A stretch of 32,368 nucleotides of DNA from contig CANGGP010000037.1 of assembly GCA_947453445.1 (NCBI GenBank), forward strand, positions 1 through 32,368, read 5' to 3'. Below are positions 7,679-16,016 of the stretch, one piece after another (the stretch's first letter is position 1; every line of letters begins with the position of its first letter). The translations under genes were made by a program, and so were the position numbers. The stretch is from Sphingobacteriaceae bacterium (GTDB taxonomy: Bacteria; Bacteroidota; Bacteroidia; B-17B0; Aurantibacillaceae). The notes below the pieces were generated by a model. The model was not told the origin of the DNA. It ran no database searches and was given only the letters and a program-made list of their open reading frames with translations.

Positions 7679-10618
7679 TTATTTCATCAGGGTTACATGG
7701 CCCACAAATTCTTTTCGGCCTTCACCATTCATACCCACTGCCCTTATTCGGTATATATAATTACCCAGTTCAGCATTTAAACCGTTCACGCGACCATCCC
7801 ATCCTGCTGTAATATCTGCGCTGCTATAAACAGTGTTACCCCAACGGTCTTTTATCTCCATCGAAAAACCTTCTGTTTTCATACCACTGCCTTTCACCAA
7901 AAATAAATCATTCAAGCCATCTCCGTTCGGCGTAAAGCTATTCGGAATGTAAACCTTAAAATCATCGGTCACAGTCATATATCTGGCAATGGTATCAATA
8001 CAACCCACTTCGGTTTGTTGTATCAACATAATCGGGTATTTACCAATTTCATTGTATTTACGAACTGGATTCATCACGTTACTGGTATCGGTACCCGGAC
8101 CAATTTTAATTGAAGTATCCGTTTCTGCAGGTGCACCGCCCGAAAACATCCAAAAACGTTTAACAATTGGACCGTTTAAATAAGAAGGATAAAAGGTAAT
8201 CTGATCATTTGTGGTTGGTGCTTCCGGATTCCAAGAAATATCCGAACCCGGTTTTGGATCTACAACAATAGGATACGGATACTGATAAACACCGGTACAT
8301 CCACCCAATTCCTTTTTACCTTTTGAATAAACAGTTAAGGTATAAATACCTGCTTCAGTCAAAGGAATCACCAATTTACCGGTCGTATCATTTGTTTGGT
8401 ATTTCTTTAAGCCACCAAAGTCAAAAGTTGTTACAAAGGCTTCATTTTTAGTTTGTGGATCATACATCTGAATCAAAGGCTGACAAGCCCTGGTATTGGC
8501 CAATTCCAACTTTGGCTTAGGTGGCTGATTCACATTTAATGAAAAAGATGTTAGAATAGTGTAATTAGGGCAAGCAATGTCGTATGCAGTAATGTTATAA
8601 TAAATGGTGCTGCTTGGGATGATGGTCTTCTTAGGTCCTCTTTGATCATCTGTAAAATAAATCGAAGGATTCCAATCGTAAGCGTAATTTTGACTGCCAC
8701 CTGTGATACCAACCTCAGCATAAGTGGTATCACCACTACAAACAGTTCTGCTTAAAGGATTTAAAGTATATGCAATTGGGGTTAAAATATCAATGGTCGT
8801 ACTGCCGGAAGTAATACAAGGACCCAAATTGACATTTAAGGTGTAAGTTCCAGAATTTTTTGGTTGAATCGAGGCAAAATAAATGTCCTTGGTATTGGCC
8901 ATAAAACCGTTCGAACTGGTCCATGTATATGAAGTAGCGCCAACCGGACCGGTAATGGTGAGTGAAGTATTATAACAAGCTTGTTGTCTTGGATTTAAAC
9001 TAAAGGTTAAAATTGGATTTACAGTCAATGACACCACATTGGTATTCGTGCAAATAATATTGCCACCACTAAAATAAGCTGTTACTGTATAATTTCCTGA
9101 AGCACTCGGTGTAGGATAATACACAATGGGATTTGAAGCAGGTGAACTAAAATTATTCGGACCTACCCAAGAATATTGATATGCACCGATTGCACTAGCT
9201 TGCAAATAACCGTTGCCCGGCATACAAACAGGTGCAGGTGGAATGACAGATACACTATTAACAGGAACCACGTTCAACTGAACAGAATTGGAAGCTGAAC
9301 ATATATAAGGACTAAAACCAAATTTAGCAGTAACATAATAAACACCTGCCGCATTGGGTTGTGGATTAGGAACACAACTAGCTTGCGCTGCAGTTGAATA
9401 GTTGTTCGGTCCTGTCCACATCCATGTATTAGCACCCGCAGCCGATGCGCTAAAACAAGCTGCAGCACCTTGACAAACACTGTTAGGCATTGTGATTGCA
9501 GGCTGATTCACCGCAATAACCGTTACATTCACATTGGTACTCGTATTACAAGTAATCACATTGTTTGTGAAATATGCCGTCACAATATATTGTCCGGTAT
9601 TACTCGGCTTTGCCGGATTAATCACCGGATTGGCAACTGAAGAAGAAAAACTATTCGGCCCAGACCACGACCAGCCAAAAGCACCGGAAGCACCCGCATT
9701 AAAATTAATTTTATCGTTTTCACAAACAATACCGGCTGGTGAGGCAGTGGCTGAAATAGGACTTGTAACTACAACACTTACACTTGTAACACCAACTCTT
9801 GGGCATGTTGTACCTGTACCCGGACCAGCCGTAAAAGGTTCTTCAACAGTTACTGAATAAGTGCCATTGTCGGTTGCTTGGGCCGATGCAAGTGTTGCTG
9901 AAGGCGCAGTTGCATACTGAAAACCCAAAGGATGATACCATTGATAATTTTGCCCGTTTGGAATGTTGGCGGTTAAATTCACCACGGCACCACGGCAAAC
10001 ATTGCTCGGCGAATTAATCGTAACCGGCGTGTTTGGCGCAATGTTCAAAGAATAGGTCCCCCTCGAAGTACAAGTACCAATTGAAGTAACAAGATAGGTA
10101 CCATTGTGAACGGAAGATAAATTACAAATGGTGATTATATTACTGGTGAAAACTTGGTTAAAACCATTTGAACTGCTCACTGCATATGAAAAGGCACCAG
10201 GTGTTGCAACCATGGTGGCACATGAGCCCGCGCAATAATCGTATTGCGGATTGGCAAAAGACACATTGGGAGGTGGATTGATGACAAGATTTACCAAAAC
10301 ACTACCGGTGGTTGGTCCGCTTCCCGCTGTACCACTAGCATATAAAGTATAAGTAACCGTAACTGCCGTAGGACTTGGATGTGCCATTGTAAAAGTATTC
10401 ACCGGCCCTAAAGAACCAGAGGCCGGAAGACCTCCGTTTGGTGAAGCCAAGGTCATTGAATTGATTGTTACATTCGGCCAAGTAGCAGTAACAGTAACCG
10501 CCTGATTCGGACAAGCCGTATAAGAAGGATTAACAGTCAGTTGAGAGAATGCCCCAAAACCCAAAAAAACCAAGAGCGTTGAAAGAAGCCCCTTATATAA
10601 GTTCATATTCAATTTCAT
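7679..10618 (-). CDS. Large secreted Ig-repeat surface protein with T9SS type B (CHU_C) sorting domain
   Basis: I place the start at 10618 (MKLNMNLYKGLLSTLLVFLG..., cleavage near AFSQ) because this gives a clean signal peptide and 979 residues. The frame is open to an ATG at 10711, which would add 31 residues that do not look like a signal sequence. The body is a chain of Ig-like/PKD-like beta domains rich in Thr, Ser, Asn and Pro, each with a cysteine pair. Three consecutive domains are close copies, marked by W-x-GPNxxSS at an exact 83-residue spacing (nucleotides about 9017-9748). The C-terminal ~90 residues hold 'YIPNSFTPNGDGLNDLF' and end in 'GRKEFVGHVTLMK', the gliding-motility C-terminal domain used for export and attachment by the type IX system. 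Ligand unknown; an adhesin or matrix role is plausible. Confidence 0.9.
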   Translation of the reverse strand: MKLNMNLYKGLLSTLLVFLGFGAFSQLTVNPSYTACPNQAVTVTATWPNVTINSMTLASPNGGLPASGSLGPVNTFTMAHPSPTAVTVTYTLYASGTAGSGPTTGSVLVNLVINPPPNVSFANPQYDYCAGSCATMVATPGAFSYAVSSSNGFNQVFTSNIITICNLSSVHNGTYLVTSIGTCTSRGTYSLNIAPNTPVTINSPSNVCRGAVVNLTANIPNGQNYQWYHPLGFQYATAPSATLASAQATDNGTYSVTVEEPFTAGPGTGTTCPRVGVTSVSVVVTSPISATASPAGIVCENDKINFNAGASGAFGWSWSGPNSFSSSVANPVINPAKPSNTGQYIVTAYFTNNVITCNTSTNVNVTVIAVNQPAITMPNSVCQGAAACFSASAAGANTWMWTGPNNYSTAAQASCVPNPQPNAAGVYYVTAKFGFSPYICSASNSVQLNVVPVNSVSVIPPAPVCMPGNGYLQASAIGAYQYSWVGPNNFSSPASNPIVYYPTPSASGNYTVTAYFSGGNIICTNTNVVSLTVNPILTFSLNPRQQACYNTSLTITGPVGATSYTWTSSNGFMANTKDIYFASIQPKNSGTYTLNVNLGPCITSGSTTIDILTPIAYTLNPLSRTVCSGDTTYAEVGITGGSQNYAYDWNPSIYFTDDQRGPKKTIIPSSTIYYNITAYDIACPNYTILTSFSLNVNQPPKPKLELANTRACQPLIQMYDPQTKNEAFVTTFDFGGLKKYQTNDTTGKLVIPLTEAGIYTLTVYSKGKKELGGCTGVYQYPYPIVVDPKPGSDISWNPEAPTTNDQITFYPSYLNGPIVKRFWMFSGGAPAETDTSIKIGPGTDTSNVMNPVRKYNEIGKYPIMLIQQTEVGCIDTIARYMTVTDDFKVYIPNSFTPNGDGLNDLFLVKGSGMKTEGFSMEIKDRWGNTVYSSADITAGWDGRVNGLNAELGNYIYRIRAVGMNGEGRKEFVGHVTLMK
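9017..9748 (-). repeat. Three tandem 83-residue Ig-like repeats inside the surface protein
   Basis: The motifs WSWSGPNSFSS, WMWTGPNNYST and YSWVGPNNFSS have their tryptophan codons at 9667, 9418 and 9169, exactly 249 bases apart each time. Each unit also has a cysteine near its start ('GIVCEND', 'SVCQGAA', 'PVCMPGN') and a second near its end ('VITCNTS', 'YICSASN', 'IICTNTN'), plus a conserved 'Y-V-T-A-Y/K-F' strand. This indicates in-frame duplication of one domain. Confidence 0.85.
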
Positions 10619-10771
10619 CCAATAAGTCGATTCATTTTTGGCAGCCCTTAAAGCAATGGCCTTTAAATGAATAGCGGTAAATATAGGATTATTTTTAGAT
10701 ATTTTAAACATATAATGCCCTAAGTTTTAAAGTTTTAATTGTGAAATAAAATGCAATTAAATCTCCTTTTA

Positions 10772-10800
10772 CAAAAATATCAATTCCATTGCGAATCCAA
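10772..10800 (-). promoter_or_regulatory. Bacteroidota-type promoter for the surface protein gene
   Basis: On the minus strand the -7 element is TATTTTTG (10779-10772), a full match to TAnnTTTG. A TTG (-33 element) lies at 10800-10798, separated by 18 bases. Transcription would start near 10765, giving a leader of about 150 bases to the preferred start at 10618 or about 54 bases to the upstream ATG at 10711. Confidence 0.5.
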
Positions 10801-11009
10801 GCCTTTTTTAATCATTGAACTTCCCCTTCTACTCAATATTTGAGGTATTCCTTCATAAATCGAAGCTGATTTGTTTAAAAACATCTTTTTCAGTTAAAAA
10901 TTTCGAAATTAATCACGTTTATAATCTGAGGTAATCTGGAAAGGAATCTAAAGCTCATAAAAATTAAATCCGCCGGTAATTCAATACAGCCATCACTATA
11001 ATATTATCC

Positions 11010-11040
11010 GGTGAAACCAACTTAATTTTTAGCTTTCACC
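11010..11040. repeat. Inverted repeat GGTGAAA-N17-TTTCACC upstream of rfbA
   Basis: Perfect 7-base arms (11010-11016 and 11034-11040) with a 17-base spacer, placed directly upstream of the putative -7 element of rfbA. Possibly an operator half-site pair; a chance palindrome is also possible at this length. Confidence 0.3.
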
Positions 11041-11094
11041 ATAAATTACCCATATTTGCATCACAATTATTTTACAAAAGCTACACCCAAACAC

Positions 11095-11961
11095 ATGAAA
11101 GGAATAATTTTAGCCGGCGGTTCCGGCACCCGCCTACACCCGCTTACACTTGCCATGAGCAAGCAAATGATGCCAATTTACGATAAGCCCATGATTTATT
11201 ATCCTCTATCAGTGTTAATGATGGCAGGCATTAAAGAAATTTTGATTATTTCAACACCACAAGATTTACCCAATTTTGAAAAACTTTTGGGTAATGGCGA
11301 AAGTTTGGGTTGTAAGTTCGAATATGCAGTGCAAGAAGTGCCCAATGGTTTAGCCCAAGCTTTTGTAATCGGCGAAAAATTTATTGGCAACGATAAAGTG
11401 GCCTTAATTTTGGGTGATAATATTTTTTATGGTGTTGGTCTTGGATCTGCCCTTAAAACCATTAACGATCCGAATGGCGGTGTGGTTTTTGCGTATCATG
11501 TGAGTGACCCTGAGCGTTATGGTGTGGTTGAGTTCGATGACCACCACAATGTATTATCCATCGAAGAGAAACCAAAACAACCCAAATCAAATTACGCTGT
11601 ACCCGGCTTATATTTTTACGACAACAATGTAGTAAACATTGCCAAAAATTTAAAGCCGAGTCCCCGCGGTGAATACGAAATTACAGATGTAAACAAAGAA
11701 TATTTAAAACAAGGCAAGTTAAAAGTGTCCATTATGGATCGCGGCACCGCTTGGTTAGATACAGGTACACATGCCTCTTTGATGCAAGCCGGCCAATTTG
11801 TTCAAGTAATTGAAGAACGTCAAGGCTTAAAAATTGGATGCATCGAAGAAGTGGCCTTTAATATGGGTTACATCAATAAAGACCAGTTGATTAAAATTGC
11901 CCAACCACTCACCAAAAGCGGATATGGGAATTATTTATTAGAGCTCGCTGCCAACGCTTAA
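11095..11961 (+). CDS. rfbA: Glucose-1-phosphate thymidylyltransferase
   Basis: 288 residues from the ATG at 11095 ([18 protein letters not shown]), the normal start and length for RmlA/RfbA. A longer frame from 11056 would add 13 residues with no family support. The nucleotide-binding signature [11 protein letters not shown] is at the N terminus. '[20 protein letters not shown]', '[10 protein letters not shown]', 'PGLYFYDN' and '[15 protein letters not shown]' are all typical. The enzyme makes dTDP-glucose from dTTP and glucose-1-phosphate, the first step toward dTDP-rhamnose and related deoxysugars for surface polysaccharide. The other rml genes are not in this window. It heads a tight three-gene run: the polyprenyl synthetase begins 11 bases after its stop. 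Confidence 0.95.
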   Translation: MKGIILAGGSGTRLHPLTLAMSKQMMPIYDKPMIYYPLSVLMMAGIKEILIISTPQDLPNFEKLLGNGESLGCKFEYAVQEVPNGLAQAFVIGEKFIGNDKVALILGDNIFYGVGLGSALKTINDPNGGVVFAYHVSDPERYGVVEFDDHHNVLSIEEKPKQPKSNYAVPGLYFYDNNVVNIAKNLKPSPRGEYEITDVNKEYLKQGKLKVSIMDRGTAWLDTGTHASLMQAGQFVQVIEERQGLKIGCIEEVAFNMGYINKDQLIKIAQPLTKSGYGNYLLELAANA

Positions 11962-11972
11962 AACATAATTTC

Positions 11973-12956
11973 GTGCAAGATTACTCGCCATTTTTAAATC
12001 TGTTTTCAAAACATTTAGAAGACTATTCTCGTGCATTAAACAAAGCCGAACCAAAAGAATTATACCAACCGGGTGCATACATACTATCATTGGGCGGCAA
12101 AAGGGTTCGACCTTTATTGGCTTTAATTGCGGCTGATTTGTTGGAACAAAATCCGCAAAAGGCATTACCTGCTGCATTGGCAGTGGAGTTATTTCATAAC
12201 TTTTCTTTGATTCACGACGATATTTTAGACAATGCACCAAAACGTCGCAACAAAGCAACAGTGCACATAAAATGGTCGAATAACATCGCCATTTTATCGG
12301 GTGATATTTTATTGGTAAAGGCCATTCAGGCTTTGCAACAAGGCAATCATAAATTAGAACAAGCACAACTGGATGTATTTTTGCGCACTGCCGCCAAAGT
12401 TTGCGAAGGTCAACAAATGGACATGAACTTCGAAACCCAAAAAAAAGTAACAGTTGAGGATTACATCCATATGATTACTCTAAAAACAGCTGTACTTTTG
12501 GCCTGCAGTTTACAAATGGGTGCCATTGCCGCGAAAGCAAACAAATCGGTGCAACAAAATTTATATGCATTCGGTAAACATTTGGGCATTGCCTTTCAAT
12601 TAATGGATGATTACTTGGATGTGTACGCTTTAAAAAACCAAGCTTTCGGAAAACAAATTGGCGGCGACATCCTATCTAATAAAAAAACATTTTTGTTATT
12701 ACGTGCTTTTGAATTGGCCGACAAAAAAGGCAAACAACGTTTGAACGCTGCATTAAAAATGAATGATCAGCCGAAAGAAAAAATAAAAATTGTAAAATCA
12801 ATTTATTCTGAATTAAAAATCGATCAACTTTGCATCACTGAAGCTGATAAGCACACACAAATTGCACTTAAAAGTTTACAAAACATTAAAGCCGATAATG
12901 CAAAAAAAGAAGTGCTAAAAAACTTCGCTCTGCAATTATTGTCTCGCACAAAATGA
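11973..12956 (+). CDS. Polyprenyl synthetase (trans-isoprenyl diphosphate synthase)
   Basis: 327 residues, GTG start at 11973 (no in-frame ATG nearby). Both aspartate-rich motifs are present: 'LIHDDILDNAPKRR' (DDxxD at 82-86) and 'QLMDDYLD' (DDxxD at 212-216). The substrate-binding 'LGGKRVRPLL' (Lys43, Arg44, Arg46) precedes them. These enzymes condense isopentenyl diphosphate with allylic diphosphates to give octaprenyl- or similar chains for menaquinone or lipid carriers. The RR pair after the first motif is followed by Asn rather than the common Gly, a mild variation. Product chain length cannot be read reliably. The last four bases overlap the start of the thioesterase gene (ATGA). Confidence 0.92.
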   Translation: MQDYSPFLNLFSKHLEDYSRALNKAEPKELYQPGAYILSLGGKRVRPLLALIAADLLEQNPQKALPAALAVELFHNFSLIHDDILDNAPKRRNKATVHIKWSNNIAILSGDILLVKAIQALQQGNHKLEQAQLDVFLRTAAKVCEGQQMDMNFETQKKVTVEDYIHMITLKTAVLLACSLQMGAIAAKANKSVQQNLYAFGKHLGIAFQLMDDYLDVYALKNQAFGKQIGGDILSNKKTFLLLRAFELADKKGKQRLNAALKMNDQPKEKIKIVKSIYSELKIDQLCITEADKHTQIALKSLQNIKADNAKKEVLKNFALQLLSRTK

Positions 12957-13390
12957 GTGAACTAATTAAATACAATCACCAAATTCCTATTCAAATTCGC
13001 TTTGTGGATGTTGATCGATTAAACCACGTGAACAATTCGTGTTACTTAAGTTATTTTGAATTGGCGCGCGTTTGTTATTTTAATGACGTTTTTAAAGGTA
13101 TCATTGAATGGGATAAAAAAGGTTTCGTCTTGGCACGCACCGAAATTGATCACTTGATTCCCATTTATTTAAACGATGAAATTCACTGTTTCACCAAGGT
13201 AATTAAACTTGGTAATAAAAGTTTAACCATCGAAAACAGCCTCATTAAAAAAACGAATGGCGCTGAATTGCTATGTGCAAAAGGCATTGGTGTACTCGTT
13301 GCCTTTGATTATGTTTCACAAGGCAGCATTGACATACCTGATGTTTGGAGAAAAAGAATAAGCGATTTCGAATCGAGCTCAAGGGTGTAA
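12953..13390 (+). CDS. Acyl-CoA thioesterase, 4-hydroxybenzoyl-CoA thioesterase family
   Basis: 145-residue hotdog-fold protein. The family signature 'IRFVDVDRLNHVNNSCYLSYFELAR' (residues about 15-39) contains the active-site aspartate and the HVNN motif. The usual reaction is hydrolysis of acyl-CoA or acyl-ACP thioesters; the exact substrate is not predictable. It is translationally coupled to the polyprenyl synthetase gene by an ATGA overlap. Its 3' end overlaps the 3' end of the convergent GT39-like gene by 12 bases. Confidence 0.88.
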   Translation: MSELIKYNHQIPIQIRFVDVDRLNHVNNSCYLSYFELARVCYFNDVFKGIIEWDKKGFVLARTEIDHLIPIYLNDEIHCFTKVIKLGNKSLTIENSLIKKTNGAELLCAKGIGVLVAFDYVSQGSIDIPDVWRKRISDFESSSRV

Positions 13391-14920
13391 TTGATAAATT
13401 GCATTAATGGTATTGTTATCCGCTACCACTTCATGTATTAAAGTATATGCTTGATAATCTTCGGGATGACCTCTGAAATTGGTGATAAAGTACTTTGCTT
13501 CTTCTTTCTTAACCAAGCGTATTCGTTGCTTTTCATTTTGCGTTAATAAATTGGTATTAAAGGCGCAAGGATCATTTTCGTAAGCTATAAATAACAGTTC
13601 TGATTTGTCGTAGCGCAAAAGGTATTGCAATGATTGTAGGTACGACAAACCCCAATAATCCATTTCATAATTTTTACGGATGTAATTTTTTTCCTTTTTA
13701 CGCACGAGGGCATTAAAATATACATTTTCGAAAGGATGCAGCTGAACCATACGCATGGTGATGTAGATAAAAAACACCACTACAATCACCCAAATTGTTT
13801 TACCAAATTTGCTGTTGATTAAAGTGTTTAAAGCATAAATAAATAGCATGATAAATGGCGCATAAATGAAATACACATGTCGCCAGGTGTCGTATAAAAC
13901 AGAATGAAAATAAACAACCGCAATTAAGGGGAGAAAAAAGCAAGCAAGAAAAATGAAGTTGTTTCTTATGAGTGGCTCCTTTAACGTTTTAATCGGATGG
14001 ATGATTGCCGTTACCATGATCAAAACAATACCAATAGCCCCCAATACCAAATACAACAATGGCACTGTAATAACGAACCATTTAGGGATATAAGTCCATG
14101 GCAGCTCATTTGATGGGATTTGAACACCATCCAATAAATTATTGCCAATCCATCTGAACTTCGACATGTTTGTGAATGCCTTCACAAAATTTTCGACAGG
14201 ATTCATCCACAAGTATGGCCAAGCCACAAAGGTTGTGCATATCACCAAGCCTACTAAAGCCAATATTTTTAGCATGTTTATTTTTATTCGCTTGTGAATA
14301 ATGATATCCATGGTGATAAAACCTATACTAACGGCCAGCAACATCACACCCATAATTCTCAGCGCAATTAATAATCCCAAACTAATACCAAAATAAACGG
14401 TCCTTTTTATTTGATCACTTTCTAAGGCATTCACCATGTAATAAAAACAAACAAAAAACATACCCATGAAGGGAATATCCTTGGTGTTTACAAATGACTC
14501 TTCATACATTCTTGGATTTAACATTAGCAACAAAAAGCCACAAAGGGCCAGGCCTTTGTTTTTGTATAATTTTAAAATGAGCTTATAACAATATAAAGCG
14601 GTGATGAGAAAAAACAAATGCGTTAAAAAATGCCGTAATAAAAATTTCTCTCGGCTATTTTCAAAGTCAAACAACCTATCAATGATTACCAAGGGAAGTT
14701 CAATCACTACACCATAATCTTTTCCAAAAAAATCTTGAATACCCTTGTCGTTTAAAAAAACATAATTGTAACTCACTTCGCCAATTCTTATTTGGGCATC
14801 TTCATCCCAAGCTATACCAAATTGAAAAAGGTTATAAGTGCCCAAAAGCAGAAATACCGCAAAAAGTAAGGTGCCTAAATGCTTTAAAATGAAGGTTTGT
14901 ATTTTAAAAATTTTGCTCAT
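13379..14920 (-). CDS. Polytopic membrane glycosyltransferase-like protein (GT39/ArnT-like)
   Basis: 513 residues with about a dozen hydrophobic segments and a soluble C-terminal tail. The acidic motif after the first membrane helix, 'FGIAWDEDAQIR' (Asp39, Glu40), is where GT39/GT-C enzymes keep the catalytic acid. 'LLLMLNPRMYEESFVNTKDIPF' resembles the second periplasmic loop of the same class. Such enzymes transfer sugars from a polyprenyl-phosphate donor to protein or lipid on the periplasmic side. Donor and acceptor are unknown. Convergent with the thioesterase gene (12-base overlap) and 45 bases downstream of the deoxyhypusine-synthase-like gene. Confidence 0.7.
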   Translation of the reverse strand: MSKIFKIQTFILKHLGTLLFAVFLLLGTYNLFQFGIAWDEDAQIRIGEVSYNYVFLNDKGIQDFFGKDYGVVIELPLVIIDRLFDFENSREKFLLRHFLTHLFFLITALYCYKLILKLYKNKGLALCGFLLLMLNPRMYEESFVNTKDIPFMGMFFVCFYYMVNALESDQIKRTVYFGISLGLLIALRIMGVMLLAVSIGFITMDIIIHKRIKINMLKILALVGLVICTTFVAWPYLWMNPVENFVKAFTNMSKFRWIGNNLLDGVQIPSNELPWTYIPKWFVITVPLLYLVLGAIGIVLIMVTAIIHPIKTLKEPLIRNNFIFLACFFLPLIAVVYFHSVLYDTWRHVYFIYAPFIMLFIYALNTLINSKFGKTIWVIVVVFFIYITMRMVQLHPFENVYFNALVRKKEKNYIRKNYEMDYWGLSYLQSLQYLLRYDKSELLFIAYENDPCAFNTNLLTQNEKQRIRLVKKEEAKYFITNFRGHPEDYQAYTLIHEVVADNNTINAIYQLHP

Positions 14921-14943
14921 TTTAAAGGAAGGTTTATGTCCTG

Positions 14944-14966
14944 AAATTAATTCAAAGAATTAATCT
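14944..14966 (-). terminator. AT-rich hairpin after the deoxyhypusine-synthase-like gene
   Basis: Arms ATTAATTC (14946-14953) and GAATTAAT (14957-14964) with a 3-base loop sit directly after the stop codon of the gene at 14966. The stem is AT-only at its base and is not followed by a T run, so termination is likely to be weak or absent; the GT39-like gene downstream may be cotranscribed. Confidence 0.3.
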
Positions 14967-15958
14967 TACCAACCTAAAATCCAAGCGAAAATAAGCGGCG
15001 CAACAATGGTTGCATCACTTTCTACAATAAATTTAGGTGTATGAATGTCTAATTTGCCCCAAGTAATTTTTTCGTTTGGCACAGCCCCTGAATAAGAACC
15101 ATATGAGGTGGTAGAATCTGATATCTGACAGAAATATGACCAAAATGGAATGTTCTCCATTTCCATATCTTGGTACAACATTGGCACAACACAAATTGGA
15201 AAATCGCCGGCAATACCGCCGCCAATTTGGAAAAAACCTAGGCCTTTTCCTTCGCTGTTTTTCACGTACCAGTCAGCCAACCAAGCCATATATTCAATAC
15301 CACTTTTCATGGTACTTGCCTTAATTTGTCCTTTAATAACATAAGAGGCAAAAATATTCCCCATGGTGCTGTCTTCCCATCCCGGCACAACAATCGGCAA
15401 ATTGCGTTCTGCAGCAGCCAACATCCAACTGTCTTTTGGGTCTATTTCATAGTATTGTTGTAATTCACCACTCAATAATATCTTGTACATGTATTCATGC
15501 GGAAAATAGCGTTCACCTGCAGTATCGGCATCTTTCCATATTTTATGAATGTGTTTTTGTAAACGTCTAAAAGCTTCCTCTTCAGGAATACAAGTATCTG
15601 TTACACGGTTGTAATGGTTTTCTAATAAATCCCATTCATCTTGGGGCGATAAATCACGGTAATTTGGCACACGTTTGTAATGACTGTGGGCCACCAAATT
15701 CATAATGTCTTCTTCTAAGTTGGCACCTGTACATGAAATAATATCAATTTTACCGGCTCTAATCATTTCTGCCAACGATTTTCCCAATTCTGCAGTACTC
15801 ATGGCACCTGCCAATGTCAACATCATTTTACCACCCTCAGTTAAATGGGTTTCGTATCCTTTTGCCGCATCAACCAAAGCTGCTGCATTAAAATGTTTAT
15901 AATGGTTTAAAATAAAATTTGAAATTGGGCCTTTTTGAATGCTCTCAATGTTTGACAT
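14966..15958 (-). CDS. Deoxyhypusine synthase-like protein
   Basis: 330 residues with the Rossmann-like deoxyhypusine synthase fold. Landmarks are 'KMMLTLAGAMSTAELG', 'DIISCTGANLEEDIMN' (NAD-contacting acidic pair), 'LGFFQIGGG' (about 239-248) and 'NEKITWGKL', which carries the lysine (Lys302) equivalent to the catalytic Lys329 of the human enzyme. Where human DHS has KHHIANANL after the GGG, this protein has 'IAGDFPICVV', so the histidine that contacts spermidine (His288) is absent. Bacteria lack eIF5A, the DHS substrate, so the reaction must differ; homospermidine synthase activity or another polyamine aminobutyl transfer is a reasonable guess. About 40 N-terminal residues of eukaryotic DHS are missing. 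The start ATG at 15958 is preceded by a good -7 element. Confidence 0.85.
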   Translation of the reverse strand: MSNIESIQKGPISNFILNHYKHFNAAALVDAAKGYETHLTEGGKMMLTLAGAMSTAELGKSLAEMIRAGKIDIISCTGANLEEDIMNLVAHSHYKRVPNYRDLSPQDEWDLLENHYNRVTDTCIPEEEAFRRLQKHIHKIWKDADTAGERYFPHEYMYKILLSGELQQYYEIDPKDSWMLAAAERNLPIVVPGWEDSTMGNIFASYVIKGQIKASTMKSGIEYMAWLADWYVKNSEGKGLGFFQIGGGIAGDFPICVVPMLYQDMEMENIPFWSYFCQISDSTTSYGSYSGAVPNEKITWGKLDIHTPKFIVESDATIVAPLIFAWILGW

Positions 15959-15977
15959 GCTCGTTTTTTTTGGTCTG

Positions 15978-15985
15978 CAAATATA
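15978..15985 (-). promoter_or_regulatory. -7 promoter element of the deoxyhypusine-synthase-like gene
   Basis: The minus strand reads TATATTTG, a full TAnnTTTG match, 20 bases before the start codon. No TTG lies 17-23 bases upstream (the nearest is 26 away), so the assignment rests on the -7 element alone. Confidence 0.4.
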
Positions 15986-16016
15986 GAGTTTTTTGCTATT
16001 TACAGCTTATTCAATA

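Larger units (their letters stand above)
10619..11094. other. Divergent intergenic region, AT-rich, two leaders
   Basis: The 476 bases between the start I chose for the surface protein (minus) and the start of rfbA (plus) are strongly AT-rich and contain no convincing gene. The minus-strand side carries a good Bacteroidota promoter (10772-10800). The plus-strand side has a near-consensus -7 element CATATTTG at 11051-11058 but no TTG at the right distance, and an inverted repeat GGTGAAA/TTTCACC at 11010-11040 just upstream of it. A 12-base palindrome AATTTCGAAATT is at 10899-10910. No other structure was seen. Confidence 0.5.

Noticed and set aside
9534-9860. 108-residue plus-strand frame inside the surface protein gene
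   Set aside because: Antisense to the Ig-like repeats of a well-supported CDS; low-complexity Pro/Ala/Val text with no recognisable domain.
11938-12366. 142-residue minus-strand frame opposite the polyprenyl synthetase
   Set aside because: It lies antisense to a gene with both DDxxD motifs intact; composition (many Cys, Pro, Leu) is typical of a shadow frame.
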